Counted from the first letter of the stretch, positions 29,027 through 36,727 are shown. The stretch is DNA of 58,468 nt from a virus (IMGVR_UViG_3300003322_000857:1-58468), one strand, 5' to 3'. Numbers and translations: made by a program. The notes: a model not told the origin generated them from the letters alone.

Positions 29027-29482
29027 TTAGGAAGCTGGGGGTAGAGGGTCGTCAGTACCTGGTATCTTTCCAAACACATCCTCATAGGTTAGTAGCGTAG
29101 TTACTGGTAATCCGTTAAATGGGTTGAAATTTATTTTTGTGAAAGAATGCCCAGTTTTCATTAAATCTTCACGTCTCTTCTTATATGCTTCCTCTCTCTC
29201 TTGTATTTCTTTCTCTAGCACAGCCTCACACTCTCTAATAAGTTTATAGACTGGCGTATCTTTTCTTTTTTTATCTCTGAACTCTTCCATGCCAAATATT
29301 GTAGAGTAAGGAACTATCCCTTTCTCTGGAAAGTCTGGGTTATAAAGATATGCTGTTGTATTCGGTGGAAATAATGCTTTCGCTTGTTCTGCCGTTAACC
29401 GTGGCAAATCATCAGTATTTATTCGTTTTTTATTTTTGAACTCTTCCATGTCAACAACATTATCGTATGTTATCTCATCCAT
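29027..29482 (-). CDS. Unknown protein with an internal repeat
   Basis: 151 residues. MEEFKNKKR near residue 12 recurs as MEEFRDKKRKD near residue 64, each followed by a Pro/Leu-rich segment. A charged helix (residues ~80-110) and a Pro-rich C-terminus follow. Starts 5 bases after the upstream HTH gene stop, so the two form one unit. No family recognised. Confidence 0.55.
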   Translation of the reverse strand: MDEITYDNVVDMEEFKNKKRINTDDLPRLTAEQAKALFPPNTTAYLYNPDFPEKGIVPYSTIFGMEEFRDKKRKDTPVYKLIRECEAVLEKEIQEREEAYKKRREDLMKTGHSFTKINFNPFNGLPVTTLLTYEDVFGKIPGTDDPLPPAS

Positions 29483-29487
29483 TTGAT

Positions 29488-29763
29488 TTACTCCTTATGT
29501 TGGTTAATATGGTTCGCTATTATCTTTTTAATCTCATCCTCTGCCCCCGGAATAATATCAATCGAACCAGGAACCCAAGGTAATCCTAAATCTCTTAATT
29601 TTATCCAAGCACGCAATGTGTGTAATGCGGCTTTAGGCGTAAATATATTCCCAGCAACCCAGCGGCGTATTGTTCTAATATCCACAGATAAATATTTAGC
29701 CGCTTCAATTTGAGTTATTTTAAGATTATCCATAAGATTTAAAAGCTCAGAACTCATACACAT
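29488..29763 (-). CDS. Helix-turn-helix DNA-binding protein
   Basis: 91 residues. Residues ~14-45 read as an HTH: KITQIEAAKYLSVDIRTIRR then WVAGN, the usual 'aeyLgvs-tvrrW' pattern. Small size and lack of an effector domain suggest a Cro/excisionase-like regulator. A candidate for binding the palindromic operators in this window; which one is not known. Confidence 0.6.
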   Translation of the reverse strand: MCMSSELLNLMDNLKITQIEAAKYLSVDIRTIRRWVAGNIFTPKAALHTLRAWIKLRDLGLPWVPGSIDIIPGAEDEIKKIIANHINQHKE

Positions 29764-29787
29764 TACTTTCCTTTGATTTACCCCTAC

Positions 29788-30615
29788 TTATTCTATTTCA
29801 ATTATACCCTGTATAACCGGGTTAGAATATTCGCTCCCGCCAGCCCTTACTCTTAGGTTAGGCAAAATATTAACATCTGCCTTACCATGAGTATGACCAC
29901 AAAGAACTAAAAACTCAATATTGGGATGAGTTTCAGCATACTTTTGAATAATGTCGCCCGTCGCTTTACAGCTATAAAATGGCAAAAACCTATCATCCGT
30001 TGGTTCTCCACGATACAGACAAGCCTCTTTAAAAGGAGGAATGTGAGTTAATATTATCAATTGTTTTGGATGTAATACTTTAATAATCTCGTTCATATTT
30101 ATATCAAGAACAGAAGCATCATTATCTGCTAATTCCTGAATTTTACTAAGAAGCTTCATTTTACCTAAAAAAGCAATGTTAGCTAATTCTTCAATATGTA
30201 AAAAATCGCTTAACTGAACCCTGCTCTCAACGTAATTACCATACCTTCCATCATACCAGCCGTCTATTCCTATGATACAAACGTTACTTGGCAGTCTTGA
30301 AATCGCTGGCATATCGGGAGCACCAAGCCATCTTAATTTTGGACAATCATGCCTGCACAAATCATACATCGACTCTCTGACACGCTTAATGCTTCCACGA
30401 TAATAATCATGATTACCTAGCACAAAAAAGACACGCTTATCAATATAAGAAACCATTTCTTTAAGCATATCGCAGACAGACGGAGCCTCAGCTATATCAC
30501 CCGTTATTAAAACTTCATCACATCCAGAGTTAACTATCTTTTGATAAAATTTTTCTCTATCTTCTTTTTTATGTATAAAATTTAAATGTATATCAGTTAA
30601 CCATGCGAATTTCAT
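29788..30615 (-). CDS. Calcineurin-like metallophosphoesterase
   Basis: 275 residues from ATG 30615, which is preceded by GGGGG four bases away; the longer frame to 30669 has no such site. The metal ligands are in order: D8-x-H10 (LTDIHL), GD at 39-40 (ITGD), GNHD at 67-70, H in ILTHIPP, and GHTH near the C-terminus. A hydrolase of phosphoesters; substrate unknown. Phage members may act on nucleic acid or nucleotide ends. Confidence 0.85.
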   Translation of the reverse strand: MKFAWLTDIHLNFIHKKEDREKFYQKIVNSGCDEVLITGDIAEAPSVCDMLKEMVSYIDKRVFFVLGNHDYYRGSIKRVRESMYDLCRHDCPKLRWLGAPDMPAISRLPSNVCIIGIDGWYDGRYGNYVESRVQLSDFLHIEELANIAFLGKMKLLSKIQELADNDASVLDINMNEIIKVLHPKQLIILTHIPPFKEACLYRGEPTDDRFLPFYSCKATGDIIQKYAETHPNIEFLVLCGHTHGKADVNILPNLRVRAGGSEYSNPVIQGIIEIE

Positions 30616-30701
30616 GCTGCCCCCTTTAAAAAGACCCATCGTGGTGCGCATAATGCCGAGAGTAGTCAAACATTAGAGGCGTGACAGGTCCTATTAATAT
30701 A

Positions 30702-30730
30702 ATTATTAGGAATAATAGGATTATTGTCAA
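30702..30730 (-). promoter_or_regulatory. Sigma70-type promoter for the metallophosphoesterase
   Basis: TTGACA (minus strand, 30725-30730), exact 17-base spacer, AATAAT (30702-30707). It lies about 85 bases before ATG 30615. The flank ATTTGACAATAAYCC is repeated after the stop of the paralogous gene 30936-31259. Confidence 0.55.
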
Positions 30731-30735
30731 ATATC

Positions 30736-30900
30736 TTATAAAGTTATCCTAATCCCTTTATTTTTCCACTTCCACAGAATCCTATTTTTATGTCGTTGAT
30801 ACCACCCTTTCTTTTTTTTAATTCTTTTTAAATAAAGAAAATCATCCTCAATTTTATGATGAACTTTATTAATCCATATATCTTCGAATGTGAGTGGCAT
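30736..30900 (-). CDS. Small basic protein, paralog of the C-terminal half of 30936-31259
   Basis: 54 residues, ATG 30900 with GGAG upstream. The run LKRIKKKKGWYQRHKNRI followed by LWKWK aligns with LKKIKKNKGHLRRHKNRM then VWKWK of the next upstream gene. Shortened tandem duplicate. Arg/Lys/Trp-rich, so nucleic-acid binding is plausible. Confidence 0.55.
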   Translation of the reverse strand: MPLTFEDIWINKVHHKIEDDFLYLKRIKKKKGWYQRHKNRILWKWKNKGIRITL

Positions 30901-30935
30901 ATTTAAATCTCCCTGCTAAAAACTAAGGGTTATTG

Positions 30936-31259
30936 TCAAATAGAGTAGAATTTAAATTCTTCTAATAGTAAATCATCTAATCTATCTTTCTTCCATTTCC
31001 AAACCATTCTATTTTTATGCCTACGCAAGTGCCCTTTATTTTTCTTAATTTTCTTTAAATAAGCTATATCAGAACGCATCAACCATCTATTGACAGCAAT
31101 CGTATGTGCTTGCACGTGCTCCTCATGATTATTCATCATCTCAATGACTCCTTGAGCGCGATATTCAGACATATCTAATCCCTCTCGCTCTATCAATTCG
31201 GATGGATTATAGGCAAACGTTCTTAAATAATTCTTTATATCTTCTCTGGTAATAGACAT
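30936..31259 (-). CDS. Small basic protein
   Basis: 107 residues; acidic-polar N-terminal half with the segment AQGVIEMMNNHEEHVQAH, basic C-terminal half LKKIKKNKGHLRRHKNRM. The TGA stop is part of a TTGACA sequence. Parent or sister of the 54-residue duplicate downstream. No family recognised. Confidence 0.6.
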   Translation of the reverse strand: MSITREDIKNYLRTFAYNPSELIEREGLDMSEYRAQGVIEMMNNHEEHVQAHTIAVNRWLMRSDIAYLKKIKKNKGHLRRHKNRMVWKWKKDRLDDLLLEEFKFYSI

Positions 31260-31261
31260 GC

Positions 31262-31468
31262 CTAACCCTCCACATTAAGACTATACATTTCCTGCCAATG
31301 TTTCGGATAGTATTTTTTAGAATAATTATTATTTATTCTTTTCCTTTCAAAAAATGACTTTGACTTACCTTTTTTAGCATCTTCTATATCAAAATGAAAT
31401 TCTGAACCGGGATGACCAACAGCGGATAACTCAAACGCGTCCGCTATAAAGCTAGTATCAATTGGCAT
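31262..31468 (-). CDS. Small unknown protein
   Basis: 68 residues; acidic first half, basic second half (KGKSKSFFERKRINNNYSKK). Two bases before the next gene start, nine bases after the previous stop. No family recognised. Confidence 0.55.
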   Translation of the reverse strand: MPIDTSFIADAFELSAVGHPGSEFHFDIEDAKKGKSKSFFERKRINNNYSKKYYPKHWQEMYSLNVEG

Positions 31469-31477
31469 AACTCCCCC

Positions 31478-31858
31478 CTAAGCTTCTTGAATCATCTGGA
31501 TTAATGAATCAACACTAACATTATCTGGACCATCTAACTTAATAGTTTTAAATCCAATATGCATATACATATCATATAAACTATTTACTTGATTATGTAT
31601 ATAAGAGCTATCGAATGTATGTACTAATCCTACATCAATTAAAACAGGTTCTACCATTTCTGCATCTACCCATTCATTTTTTATTGAGTCTAACTTTTTT
31701 ACCTTGATTTTCTTATAAACAACCATAAAGCACTCATGATCACCATAATCCTCATAAATATCACACACCATTTTATTTTCGCATATCTTGTAATTTACAT
31801 TACAAAAAAGAGTCAAAGCTTTTTTAAATCCATGTGGCCCCCAATATTCTTTATCCAT
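31478..31858 (-). CDS. Unknown protein, first gene of its minus-strand operon
   Basis: 126 residues from ATG 31858, which has GGAGG five bases upstream; earlier in-frame ATGs lack such a site. Mixed alpha/beta with four Cys in the first half (CNVNYKICENKMVCDIYED). Divergent from the plus-strand operon at 31993. No family recognised. Confidence 0.6.
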   Translation of the reverse strand: MDKEYWGPHGFKKALTLFCNVNYKICENKMVCDIYEDYGDHECFMVVYKKIKVKKLDSIKNEWVDAEMVEPVLIDVGLVHTFDSSYIHNQVNSLYDMYMHIGFKTIKLDGPDNVSVDSLIQMIQEA

Positions 31859-31925
31859 AAACCCCTCCATAATTATCCCAATTAATTTAATCCTACTATA
31901 CTTATAGATAATTATCACTACCCTC

Positions 31926-31955
31926 TTGACAAAGCGATAGCGCTATCGCTATACT
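31926..31955 (+). promoter_or_regulatory. Strong promoter with palindromic operator in the spacer
   Basis: TTGACA 31926-31931, 18-base spacer, TATACT 31950-31955. The spacer and first -10 base form a perfect 18-bp palindrome, AGCGATAGCGCTATCGCT (31933-31950). A repressor dimer there would block RNA polymerase directly. It drives the plus-strand small-gene operon starting at 31993. Confidence 0.75.
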
Positions 31956-31992
31956 CCATACAGCTTAAATCATTTAATATGGAGAAATTACT

Positions 31993-32271
31993 ATGTACAG
32001 ATACGTCTTTTTTTATAAACCTAAGAATAAATTTAGTGAGATTACTTGGTCATTTCACAATGATATAGAGATATTAAAAGCTAAAACTAAATATTTATGG
32101 GCTAATTATTATGAAGAAACACCCTATTACATTAGAGACTTTTTAACTAGAAAACTGTATAATCCATGGTTATCTAGAGAATTAGGGTGGCAATGGAGAG
32201 AGGTAGAAAATGAAAAAATACAGAAAATTGAAAGCTTGCACCATTCGGATGGATTACGGTGTATGGGCTAA
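31993..32271 (+). CDS. Unknown small protein, first gene of the plus operon
   Basis: 92 residues, Tyr/Trp/Lys-rich. GGAG lies 7 bases before the ATG. Its last 62 bases overlap the next gene, which has its own strong ribosome-binding site, so the C-terminal 20 residues are constrained by that gene. No family recognised. Confidence 0.6.
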   Translation: MYRYVFFYKPKNKFSEITWSFHNDIEILKAKTKYLWANYYEETPYYIRDFLTRKLYNPWLSRELGWQWREVENEKIQKIESLHHSDGLRCMG

Positions 32272-32401
32272 CGTTCAGCATGTGGCTAAACGGGTTCATG
32301 GTGATAAATACGCTCAAAGCGCATCTCTTTTGGTTAGAAGATGCGTAGAGCACTGTAGAAAAGAAGGTATATTGGTTAAATTAGCTAATGCTAAGGAGTG
32401 A
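32210..32401 (+). CDS. Small basic protein, possible ribbon-helix-helix regulator
   Basis: 63 residues. A short strand (ACTIRMDYGVW) followed by two helices (NVQHVAKRVH, SASLLVRRCVEHCRK) fits the ribbon-helix-helix layout. GAGG precedes the ATG by 8 bases. As second gene after a palindromic promoter, it could be the autoregulator. The fold is inferred. Confidence 0.5.
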   Translation: MKKYRKLKACTIRMDYGVWANVQHVAKRVHGDKYAQSASLLVRRCVEHCRKEGILVKLANAKE

Positions 32402-32403
32402 TT

Positions 32404-32739
32404 ATGAGTTCATTAAGAGGTTTTTTAAGGCAATCTTTAGAAAACAATAAGGAAGCATTTGATTCTGAATTTAAGGATTTACATTTTTATATAACCCAAT
32501 TTTTAATGCTGGGTTCAGATTTTAATAATTTACGTATGTTTGATATAGATATTTTTTTAAATACTGTAAGCGATCATATCAAAGATATGAAGAATCAAAT
32601 TAGTTATTATGAAAGTATGACCGATATTATGTACCAAAAAAGAAGAGAGTGTTCTATTCTTGGTGATTGCAATAAAGAGAAAAAAATTTATGATGATTAT
32701 TCAGAATATAGAAAAGATAGGGCTAGCGAGGAGGATTGA
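32404..32739 (+). CDS. Tandem-duplicate helical protein, copy 1
   Basis: 111 residues from ATG 32404 (AAGGAG five bases upstream). Shares order and motifs with copy 2: FDSEFKDL, GSDFNNLRM, a Y-Y-E-S-M helix, KRRECSILGDC. The Cys-Ser-Ile-Leu...Cys motif is conserved, hinting at a structural role. Function unknown. Confidence 0.65.
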   Translation: MSSLRGFLRQSLENNKEAFDSEFKDLHFYITQFLMLGSDFNNLRMFDIDIFLNTVSDHIKDMKNQISYYESMTDIMYQKRRECSILGDCNKEKKIYDDYSEYRKDRASEED

Positions 32740-32741
32740 TT

Positions 32742-33080
32742 GTGAACTCATTTAAAAAAGATTTAGCTCAACATAGTATGAGCGAAAGAAAAACGTTTGA
32801 TTCTATATTTGAAGATTTATATAATGATGTAAAGCAATATTTAAAAATTGGTTCACATTTTGATATTTTGCGGATGCTTGAGTTAGATTATTTTTTAGAT
32901 ACCATTAGAAAACATATTGAAAACATGAATGGTCAAATTGCTTATTATCAGGCTATGTCTAATATTTTGCTTGATAAAAGAAAACAGTGCTCTATTCTTG
33001 ACGGGTGTAGTAGAGAGAAAAGAGCTTATGAAAATTATTTAGAATATAAAAATCATAATGAATTTTTGATTAAGGACTGA
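32742..33080 (+). CDS. Tandem-duplicate helical protein, copy 2
   Basis: 112 residues; GTG start at 32742 with GGAGG seven bases upstream. Aligns over its length with copy 1 (FDSIFEDL, GSHFDILRM, AYYQAM, KRKQCSILDGC). Roughly half the positions are identical or similar, so the duplication is moderately old. Function unknown. Confidence 0.65.
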   Translation: MNSFKKDLAQHSMSERKTFDSIFEDLYNDVKQYLKIGSHFDILRMLELDYFLDTIRKHIENMNGQIAYYQAMSNILLDKRKQCSILDGCSREKRAYENYLEYKNHNEFLIKD

Positions 33081-33082
33081 TT

Positions 33083-33298
33083 ATGGAAGATAACAAGCTT
33101 AATAATTTACTTAATTTAATAGAAAATATTCATGATTTACATATATTTCAACACATCTCACATGATGATTTTGTATATATGTTGAAAAATATACGATATG
33201 GTAAAATTTTAGATATAAAAAATAGACTTTCCGATATTATTATAAGATTAGAAAATGTTATTGAATATGTTGATAAATGCCTTGAGGACTTATCATGA
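33083..33298 (+). CDS. Small helical protein, possibly a third diverged copy
   Basis: 71 residues, helical, Ile/Asp/Asn-rich. The layout (short N-terminal helix, ILDIKNRLSDIIIRLENVIEYV helix) recalls the middle helices of the two preceding duplicates but lacks the Cys motif. Related only tentatively. Confidence 0.5.
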   Translation: MEDNKLNNLLNLIENIHDLHIFQHISHDDFVYMLKNIRYGKILDIKNRLSDIIIRLENVIEYVDKCLEDLS

Positions 33299-33483
33299 CT
33301 AGCTTTAAATGCACTAACTGGGAATGCAAACTCAAGATAGATAAGTTGAAAGAAAAGAATGCTGCCCAGTTGAAAGAGATTAAGAGCCTTAAGGCTGAAG
33401 TTAAGCTACTAAAAAGAGAAAATAATTTATTAGTTAAGGGAAATATACGGTTAAACTATAGGAAGCCTTATGAAGCTGGATGA
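33295..33483 (+). CDS. Small coiled-coil protein with Cys pair
   Basis: 62 residues. ATGA overlap with the previous stop. N-terminal FKCTNWECKLK, then a Lys/Glu/Leu coiled coil (residues ~15-50). No family recognised. Confidence 0.5.
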   Translation: MTSFKCTNWECKLKIDKLKEKNAAQLKEIKSLKAEVKLLKRENNLLVKGNIRLNYRKPYEAG

Positions 33484-33709
33484 TATGACTCTTGATCAAT
33501 TATTAGTCATACTTAATACGCATCCATTTGTGTGTAACGAAGCACTTTGTTCGGTTTTAGAAAGAATTGTTAGAAAATATAATGATATATTGAATTTACA
33601 ATATGATGAGAAAACCATTTACTTTTTTGTAAATAAGTTTGCAGCTGATTACTGGAACGATAAAATGATATCACTTTATGAAGATATTTTGCCAAAAAAA
33701 GGAGCCTAG
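33470..33709 (+). CDS. Small unknown protein
   Basis: 79 residues. AGGAAG lies 4 bases before the ATG inside the previous gene (14-base overlap). Acidic-neutral, helical. No family recognised. Confidence 0.5.
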   Translation: MKLDDMTLDQLLVILNTHPFVCNEALCSVLERIVRKYNDILNLQYDEKTIYFFVNKFAADYWNDKMISLYEDILPKKGA

Positions 33710-33712
33710 GTT

Positions 33713-33943
33713 ATGACATTTGACGAATTATATGATGAGTATGTGACATTATCTAAAGAGATATTAGATGCAACCTCTAGGAGGTGGACTAATTATTACG
33801 AACAATCAGAAGAAGAAATTTTACTAAGGAGACTCGAGTTACGATACAAAGTTATTGATAATATAATGTTCTGCTTAAATTCCGGTCTTGATGATAATAA
33901 AAAACAAAAACTATTAGATGATATATTCCCACCTAAGGAGTGA
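33713..33943 (+). CDS. Small acidic helical protein
   Basis: 76 residues, acidic, helical; GGAG lies upstream within the preceding gene end. Layout (YVTLSKEILDATSRRW then EEILLRRLELRYKVIDNIM) suggests a helical hairpin. Unknown function. Confidence 0.5.
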   Translation: MTFDELYDEYVTLSKEILDATSRRWTNYYEQSEEEILLRRLELRYKVIDNIMFCLNSGLDDNKKQKLLDDIFPPKE

Positions 33944-33945
33944 TA

Positions 33946-34206
33946 ATGTTTTTAAATAACAAGGTTGAATTTAGCATTTTATCTATGAGGAAATTTAGGT
34001 CAGCATTGAATTCTGAAAATCAAGATTTATTGCTACAAACTATTCATCAGCTGCGAAACAATATATTACTTGAATACATGAAGGACGAATTAAAAGACGA
34101 AATATCTTTTGATAAAGTAAAGCTTGATAATATAAATGATGTTAAGAGAACTAATGCTGTATTAAGAGATAATGGGCTGGAAGAATTTTGTTATGAGGAG
34201 AAGTAA
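33946..34206 (+). CDS. Small helical protein
   Basis: 86 residues from ATG 33946 (AAGGAG five bases upstream; an in-frame GTG six bases earlier overlaps that site and was not chosen). Charged and helical, unknown function. Confidence 0.5.
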   Translation: MFLNNKVEFSILSMRKFRSALNSENQDLLLQTIHQLRNNILLEYMKDELKDEISFDKVKLDNINDVKRTNAVLRDNGLEEFCYEEK

Positions 34207-34237
34207 ATGCTTACATCTATCCTAAGGAGTAATTAAT

Positions 34238-34519
34238 ATGTTTGAGAAAGAATATAAGATTATAAACAAACCAGCAACAACTAAGACTAGTATTACTAGA
34301 GAATTTAAAAAGCTTTATAAAGATGGAATAATAACTAAAAAGTATTATGATATTTTTTTAAAGCTAGTTAATAATGATGATAATATGTGGGGAGTTAGGA
34401 TGCATGCAGTACATTTATATGCAAAAACTAGAGATTTTTATTATTCAGTAGAGGATTATGAGAAAAGAATGCTAGGGAGGAGCGATTATGCAAGGCGTAA
34501 AATTTATCCTAAAAAATAA
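34238..34519 (+). CDS. Small basic protein
   Basis: 93 residues, Lys/Tyr/Arg-rich. AAGGAG precedes the ATG by 8 bases. Its last 30 codons overlap a separate tiny membrane-protein gene in another frame. No family recognised. Confidence 0.55.
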   Translation: MFEKEYKIINKPATTKTSITREFKKLYKDGIITKKYYDIFLKLVNNDDNMWGVRMHAVHLYAKTRDFYYSVEDYEKRMLGRSDYARRKIYPKK

Positions 34520-34586
34520 CTTTGTTATCTTTACTATTGGTCTAGTGTTTTGCGTGCTTTATTTAATGGGATTAATGTTTATTTAA
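34488..34586 (+). CDS. Tiny single-span membrane protein
   Basis: 32 residues, not long enough for usual gene calls. GGAGG lies 8 bases before the ATG. Almost the whole chain after a Lys pair is hydrophobic (residues ~9-32). Partly nested in the end of 34238-34519. Confidence 0.55.
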   Translation: MQGVKFILKNNFVIFTIGLVFCVLYLMGLMFI

Positions 34587-34599
34587 GTAAGGGAATTAA

Positions 34600-34806
34600 A
34601 TGTTGGAGATCATTGACAAAATTTTGTTGACAGCAGCTTTTTTATCTTTTGTATCGATGGTGATAAGCGTAATACTTATATGTTTTACAGAAGATACAGA
34701 CGAAGTCGAGATTAATATAGAGATGTTAAAATTAGTTTTTAGTTTCTCTTTACTTACATTTGTTTTCACATTTATTATTGGAATAGTTTTGTTTATTTGG
34801 ACTTGA
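34600..34806 (+). CDS. Small two-span membrane protein
   Basis: 68 residues with hydrophobic segments ~8-29 and ~44-67 separated by an acidic loop (TEDTDEVEINIE). Size and topology would suit a holin, but no lysis partner is nearby. Confidence 0.5.
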   Translation: MLEIIDKILLTAAFLSFVSMVISVILICFTEDTDEVEINIEMLKLVFSFSLLTFVFTFIIGIVLFIWT

Positions 34807-34816
34807 TGAGGTAATC

Positions 34817-35011
34817 ATGGATAGCTTTTTGTTATCAAAGATATTTATTTCCAGCTTATTTTTACTTGTTGGAATTGGTGTTGTACCTATATTTCTAGAG
34901 TTGTTTGATATTATAAGCGCTGAACATCGAGATTCATTTTTTATGTATTATTTACCGTTATCTGTTTTGTGGTTTATTGGTGGTTTCGTTGGTTTAATTT
35001 GGTTTGCATGA
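34817..35011 (+). CDS. Small two-span membrane protein
   Basis: 64 residues with hydrophobic segments ~8-30 and ~42-63. The upstream context (TGAGGTAATCATGGAT) is repeated exactly before the next gene, evidence of local duplication of translation starts. Confidence 0.5.
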   Translation: MDSFLLSKIFISSLFLLVGIGVVPIFLELFDIISAEHRDSFFMYYLPLSVLWFIGGFVGLIWFA

Positions 35012-35018
35012 GGTAATC

Positions 35019-35114
35019 ATGGATATTGTTATGTTCTTGAAAATATGTCTCTTTATGATTTCATTAGTTGTTGTTGCATCAGTTTGGATTGCTAAATTTG
35101 AGAGGGATAAATGA
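35019..35114 (+). CDS. Tiny single-span membrane protein
   Basis: 31 residues: short N-terminus, one hydrophobic segment (~5-23), charged end KFERDK. GAGG lies 6 bases upstream. The TGA overlaps the next ATG as ATGA. Confidence 0.55.
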   Translation: MDIVMFLKICLFMISLVVVASVWIAKFERDK

Positions 35115-35515
35115 TAACAGATTTTGATAGAGATGAACGAAGCGAAATGTTTGGCATTGACATGGATTTGGATAGCGCAATTAATGATATGATTATGTAT
35201 CAAAAGCGATTGTTTAGAAGGTTAGAATATATAATTCTTAGATATTTAAAAGATGGTGAGATGATGTTCGAAGATTTGAGAAATGAAAATAGTCATACAT
35301 CTGATTATGATATGAAAAAATTCGAAATAAGAGCAAAAGAAACGTGCGATTATTTTTTAGCTAAACGTTCTCAGGTCAAGGAATTATACGATATTAGCGG
35401 ATCACTTTTTGACAAGTTAAGCAATTTATTAAATGAATGCCGCGAGAAGAATGGCAAAGATATAAAAGCTGTTGATGACGAATTTGATGCTTTATTAGGA
35501 AGAAATAAATCATGA
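35111..35515 (+). CDS. Unknown soluble helical protein
   Basis: 134 residues, helical, charged (35% D/E/K/R). ATGA overlaps at both ends with tiny membrane-protein genes. A four-helix type arrangement is plausible. No family recognised. Confidence 0.6.
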   Translation: MITDFDRDERSEMFGIDMDLDSAINDMIMYQKRLFRRLEYIILRYLKDGEMMFEDLRNENSHTSDYDMKKFEIRAKETCDYFLAKRSQVKELYDISGSLFDKLSNLLNECREKNGKDIKAVDDEFDALLGRNKS

Positions 35516-35583
35516 ATGACACGTTAGAAGGTATTATTTACGGTATATGTATCGTTATAATCTTTGTATGGATATTTGGGTAA
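35512..35583 (+). CDS. Tiny single-span membrane protein
   Basis: 23 residues; ATGA overlap with the previous stop gives translational coupling. Residues ~8-23 are hydrophobic (IIYGICIVIIFVWIFG). Very short, so less certain. Confidence 0.4.
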   Translation: MNDTLEGIIYGICIVIIFVWIFG

Positions 35584-35588
35584 GCTGT

Positions 35589-35723
35589 ATGAGGGATATA
35601 ATAGGTGCTCTTGTTTCTGGCGTCATTCTTGAGATATCAGGCATATACCTAGAAAACTATCTTGTTATGATTTGTGGTGGGATATGTATAGCGTGCGGTT
35701 TAATAATGATTGAATACAGATGA
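35589..35723 (+). CDS. Tiny membrane protein, two hydrophobic stretches
   Basis: 44 residues. Hydrophobic stretches ~4-19 and ~24-41. No strong ribosome-binding site is seen, but it starts 5 bases after the previous stop and ends in an ATGA overlap with the next gene. Confidence 0.45.
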   Translation: MRDIIGALVSGVILEISGIYLENYLVMICGGICIACGLIMIEYR

Positions 35724-35803
35724 ACGATATAGTTCTGGCTATGCTATCTGGCATAGGAGTTGGGATAGTTATTGTTATGGTGCTTTATTATTTAGGGGAT
35801 TAG
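35720..35803 (+). CDS. Tiny single-span membrane protein
   Basis: 27 residues, hydrophobic from residue ~4 to 25, rich in Gly/Val/Ile. Coupled by ATGA to the gene before; the next ATG follows its TAG after one base. Confidence 0.45.
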   Translation: MNDIVLAMLSGIGVGIVIVMVLYYLGD

Positions 35804-35804
35804 T

Positions 35805-36128
35805 ATGAGTGATGTTGTAGAGTTGTCTTATAATCAGTATGAAATCGACAAAATAAGACTTATGATGATGGAATATTTGGTTTTAAACAAACCACGGCTG
35901 GGTGAATTTAATAATGAATATTTTATTCATAATCTTTCTGTAGATATTCAAAAAATATCTCATTTATTAATATATGATATCGCAAAAGCTAAAAATTTTA
36001 TTAAAGAAGTTGAGAATAAGTTGGGTGAACTTAAGATGTTAGAAGTGGAATGTATTAAGAAATGGAATGAAACTAATTCAACCAAGGAAGGAACAGAGGG
36101 GTTATGTCAGGAACAGAGTGTAAGCTAG
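35805..36128 (+). CDS. Unknown helical protein
   Basis: 107 residues, helical. GGGG lies 8 bases upstream. Layout resembles the helical proteins at 32.4-33.1 kb (Asn-rich middle, long amphipathic helix) without clear identity. Overlaps the next gene by 25 bases. Confidence 0.55.
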   Translation: MSDVVELSYNQYEIDKIRLMMMEYLVLNKPRLGEFNNEYFIHNLSVDIQKISHLLIYDIAKAKNFIKEVENKLGELKMLEVECIKKWNETNSTKEGTEGLCQEQSVS

Positions 36129-36322
36129 AGAAGCTAAAGAAACAGGTTAAGAGAATCATAGGTAACGAGGTAAGCGATATGGGTATAAACAAGGATTACA
36201 GCCTTAGATATACGTTAACATCTAATGTTAAGAAGATGCAGTTAGCAGCGTTTGGACTAGGGTTTAGCTGTGCTGCTATATTGATGGGAGCTGTGTTGAT
36301 TGTTAGGTTGTATTTAGGATGA
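36104..36322 (+). CDS. Small C-terminally anchored membrane protein
   Basis: 72 residues: basic soluble N-terminus, then one hydrophobic segment (~47-71). Start overlaps the previous gene; AGAGG lies a few bases upstream. Confidence 0.5.
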   Translation: MSGTECKLEKLKKQVKRIIGNEVSDMGINKDYSLRYTLTSNVKKMQLAAFGLGFSCAAILMGAVLIVRLYLG

Positions 36323-36331
36323 GGGGTAAAT

Positions 36332-36727
36332 ATGAGTGATGATAATTACGTTAATTCTCTAAGAAAGTTCAATGATGAGCGCAGAAAATATTATGCTAGG
36401 CGTTTAAGAAGGCTTAAATTTGATAGATTGCTATTTATTGTTGGTATGCTAGGTTTTGGTGGGGGATATGCTCTTTGTGTTAATTTTTCTCTAGAAAATC
36501 ATTTTAATTACTGGTTAAGATTCTTAATAGCAGCTTTTGGGGGATTTTTTATAGGCAATATATCAGGTGACTTTTTATGGAAAGAAAATGAATATATAGA
36601 AAAAATAAAAAGCAAGTTAAATTATTGCGTTCGATGTGGAGGGAATGGCTATATAGATACTTTTGAGCTACTTGACCCTACCCGTAAAACAGTGATTAAT
36701 TGTAATGTCTGCAAACCACCTCAATAA
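36332..36727 (+). CDS. Membrane protein with zinc-knuckle-like C-terminus
   Basis: 131 residues: basic N-terminus (residues 1-30), two hydrophobic segments (~32-52, ~62-79), then C99-x-x-C102-G-G-N-G and C124-x-x-C127. The CxxCxGxG pattern is that of a DnaJ-type zinc knuckle. GAGG lies upstream of the ATG. Role unknown. Confidence 0.55.
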   Translation: MSDDNYVNSLRKFNDERRKYYARRLRRLKFDRLLFIVGMLGFGGGYALCVNFSLENHFNYWLRFLIAAFGGFFIGNISGDFLWKENEYIEKIKSKLNYCVRCGGNGYIDTFELLDPTRKTVINCNVCKPPQ

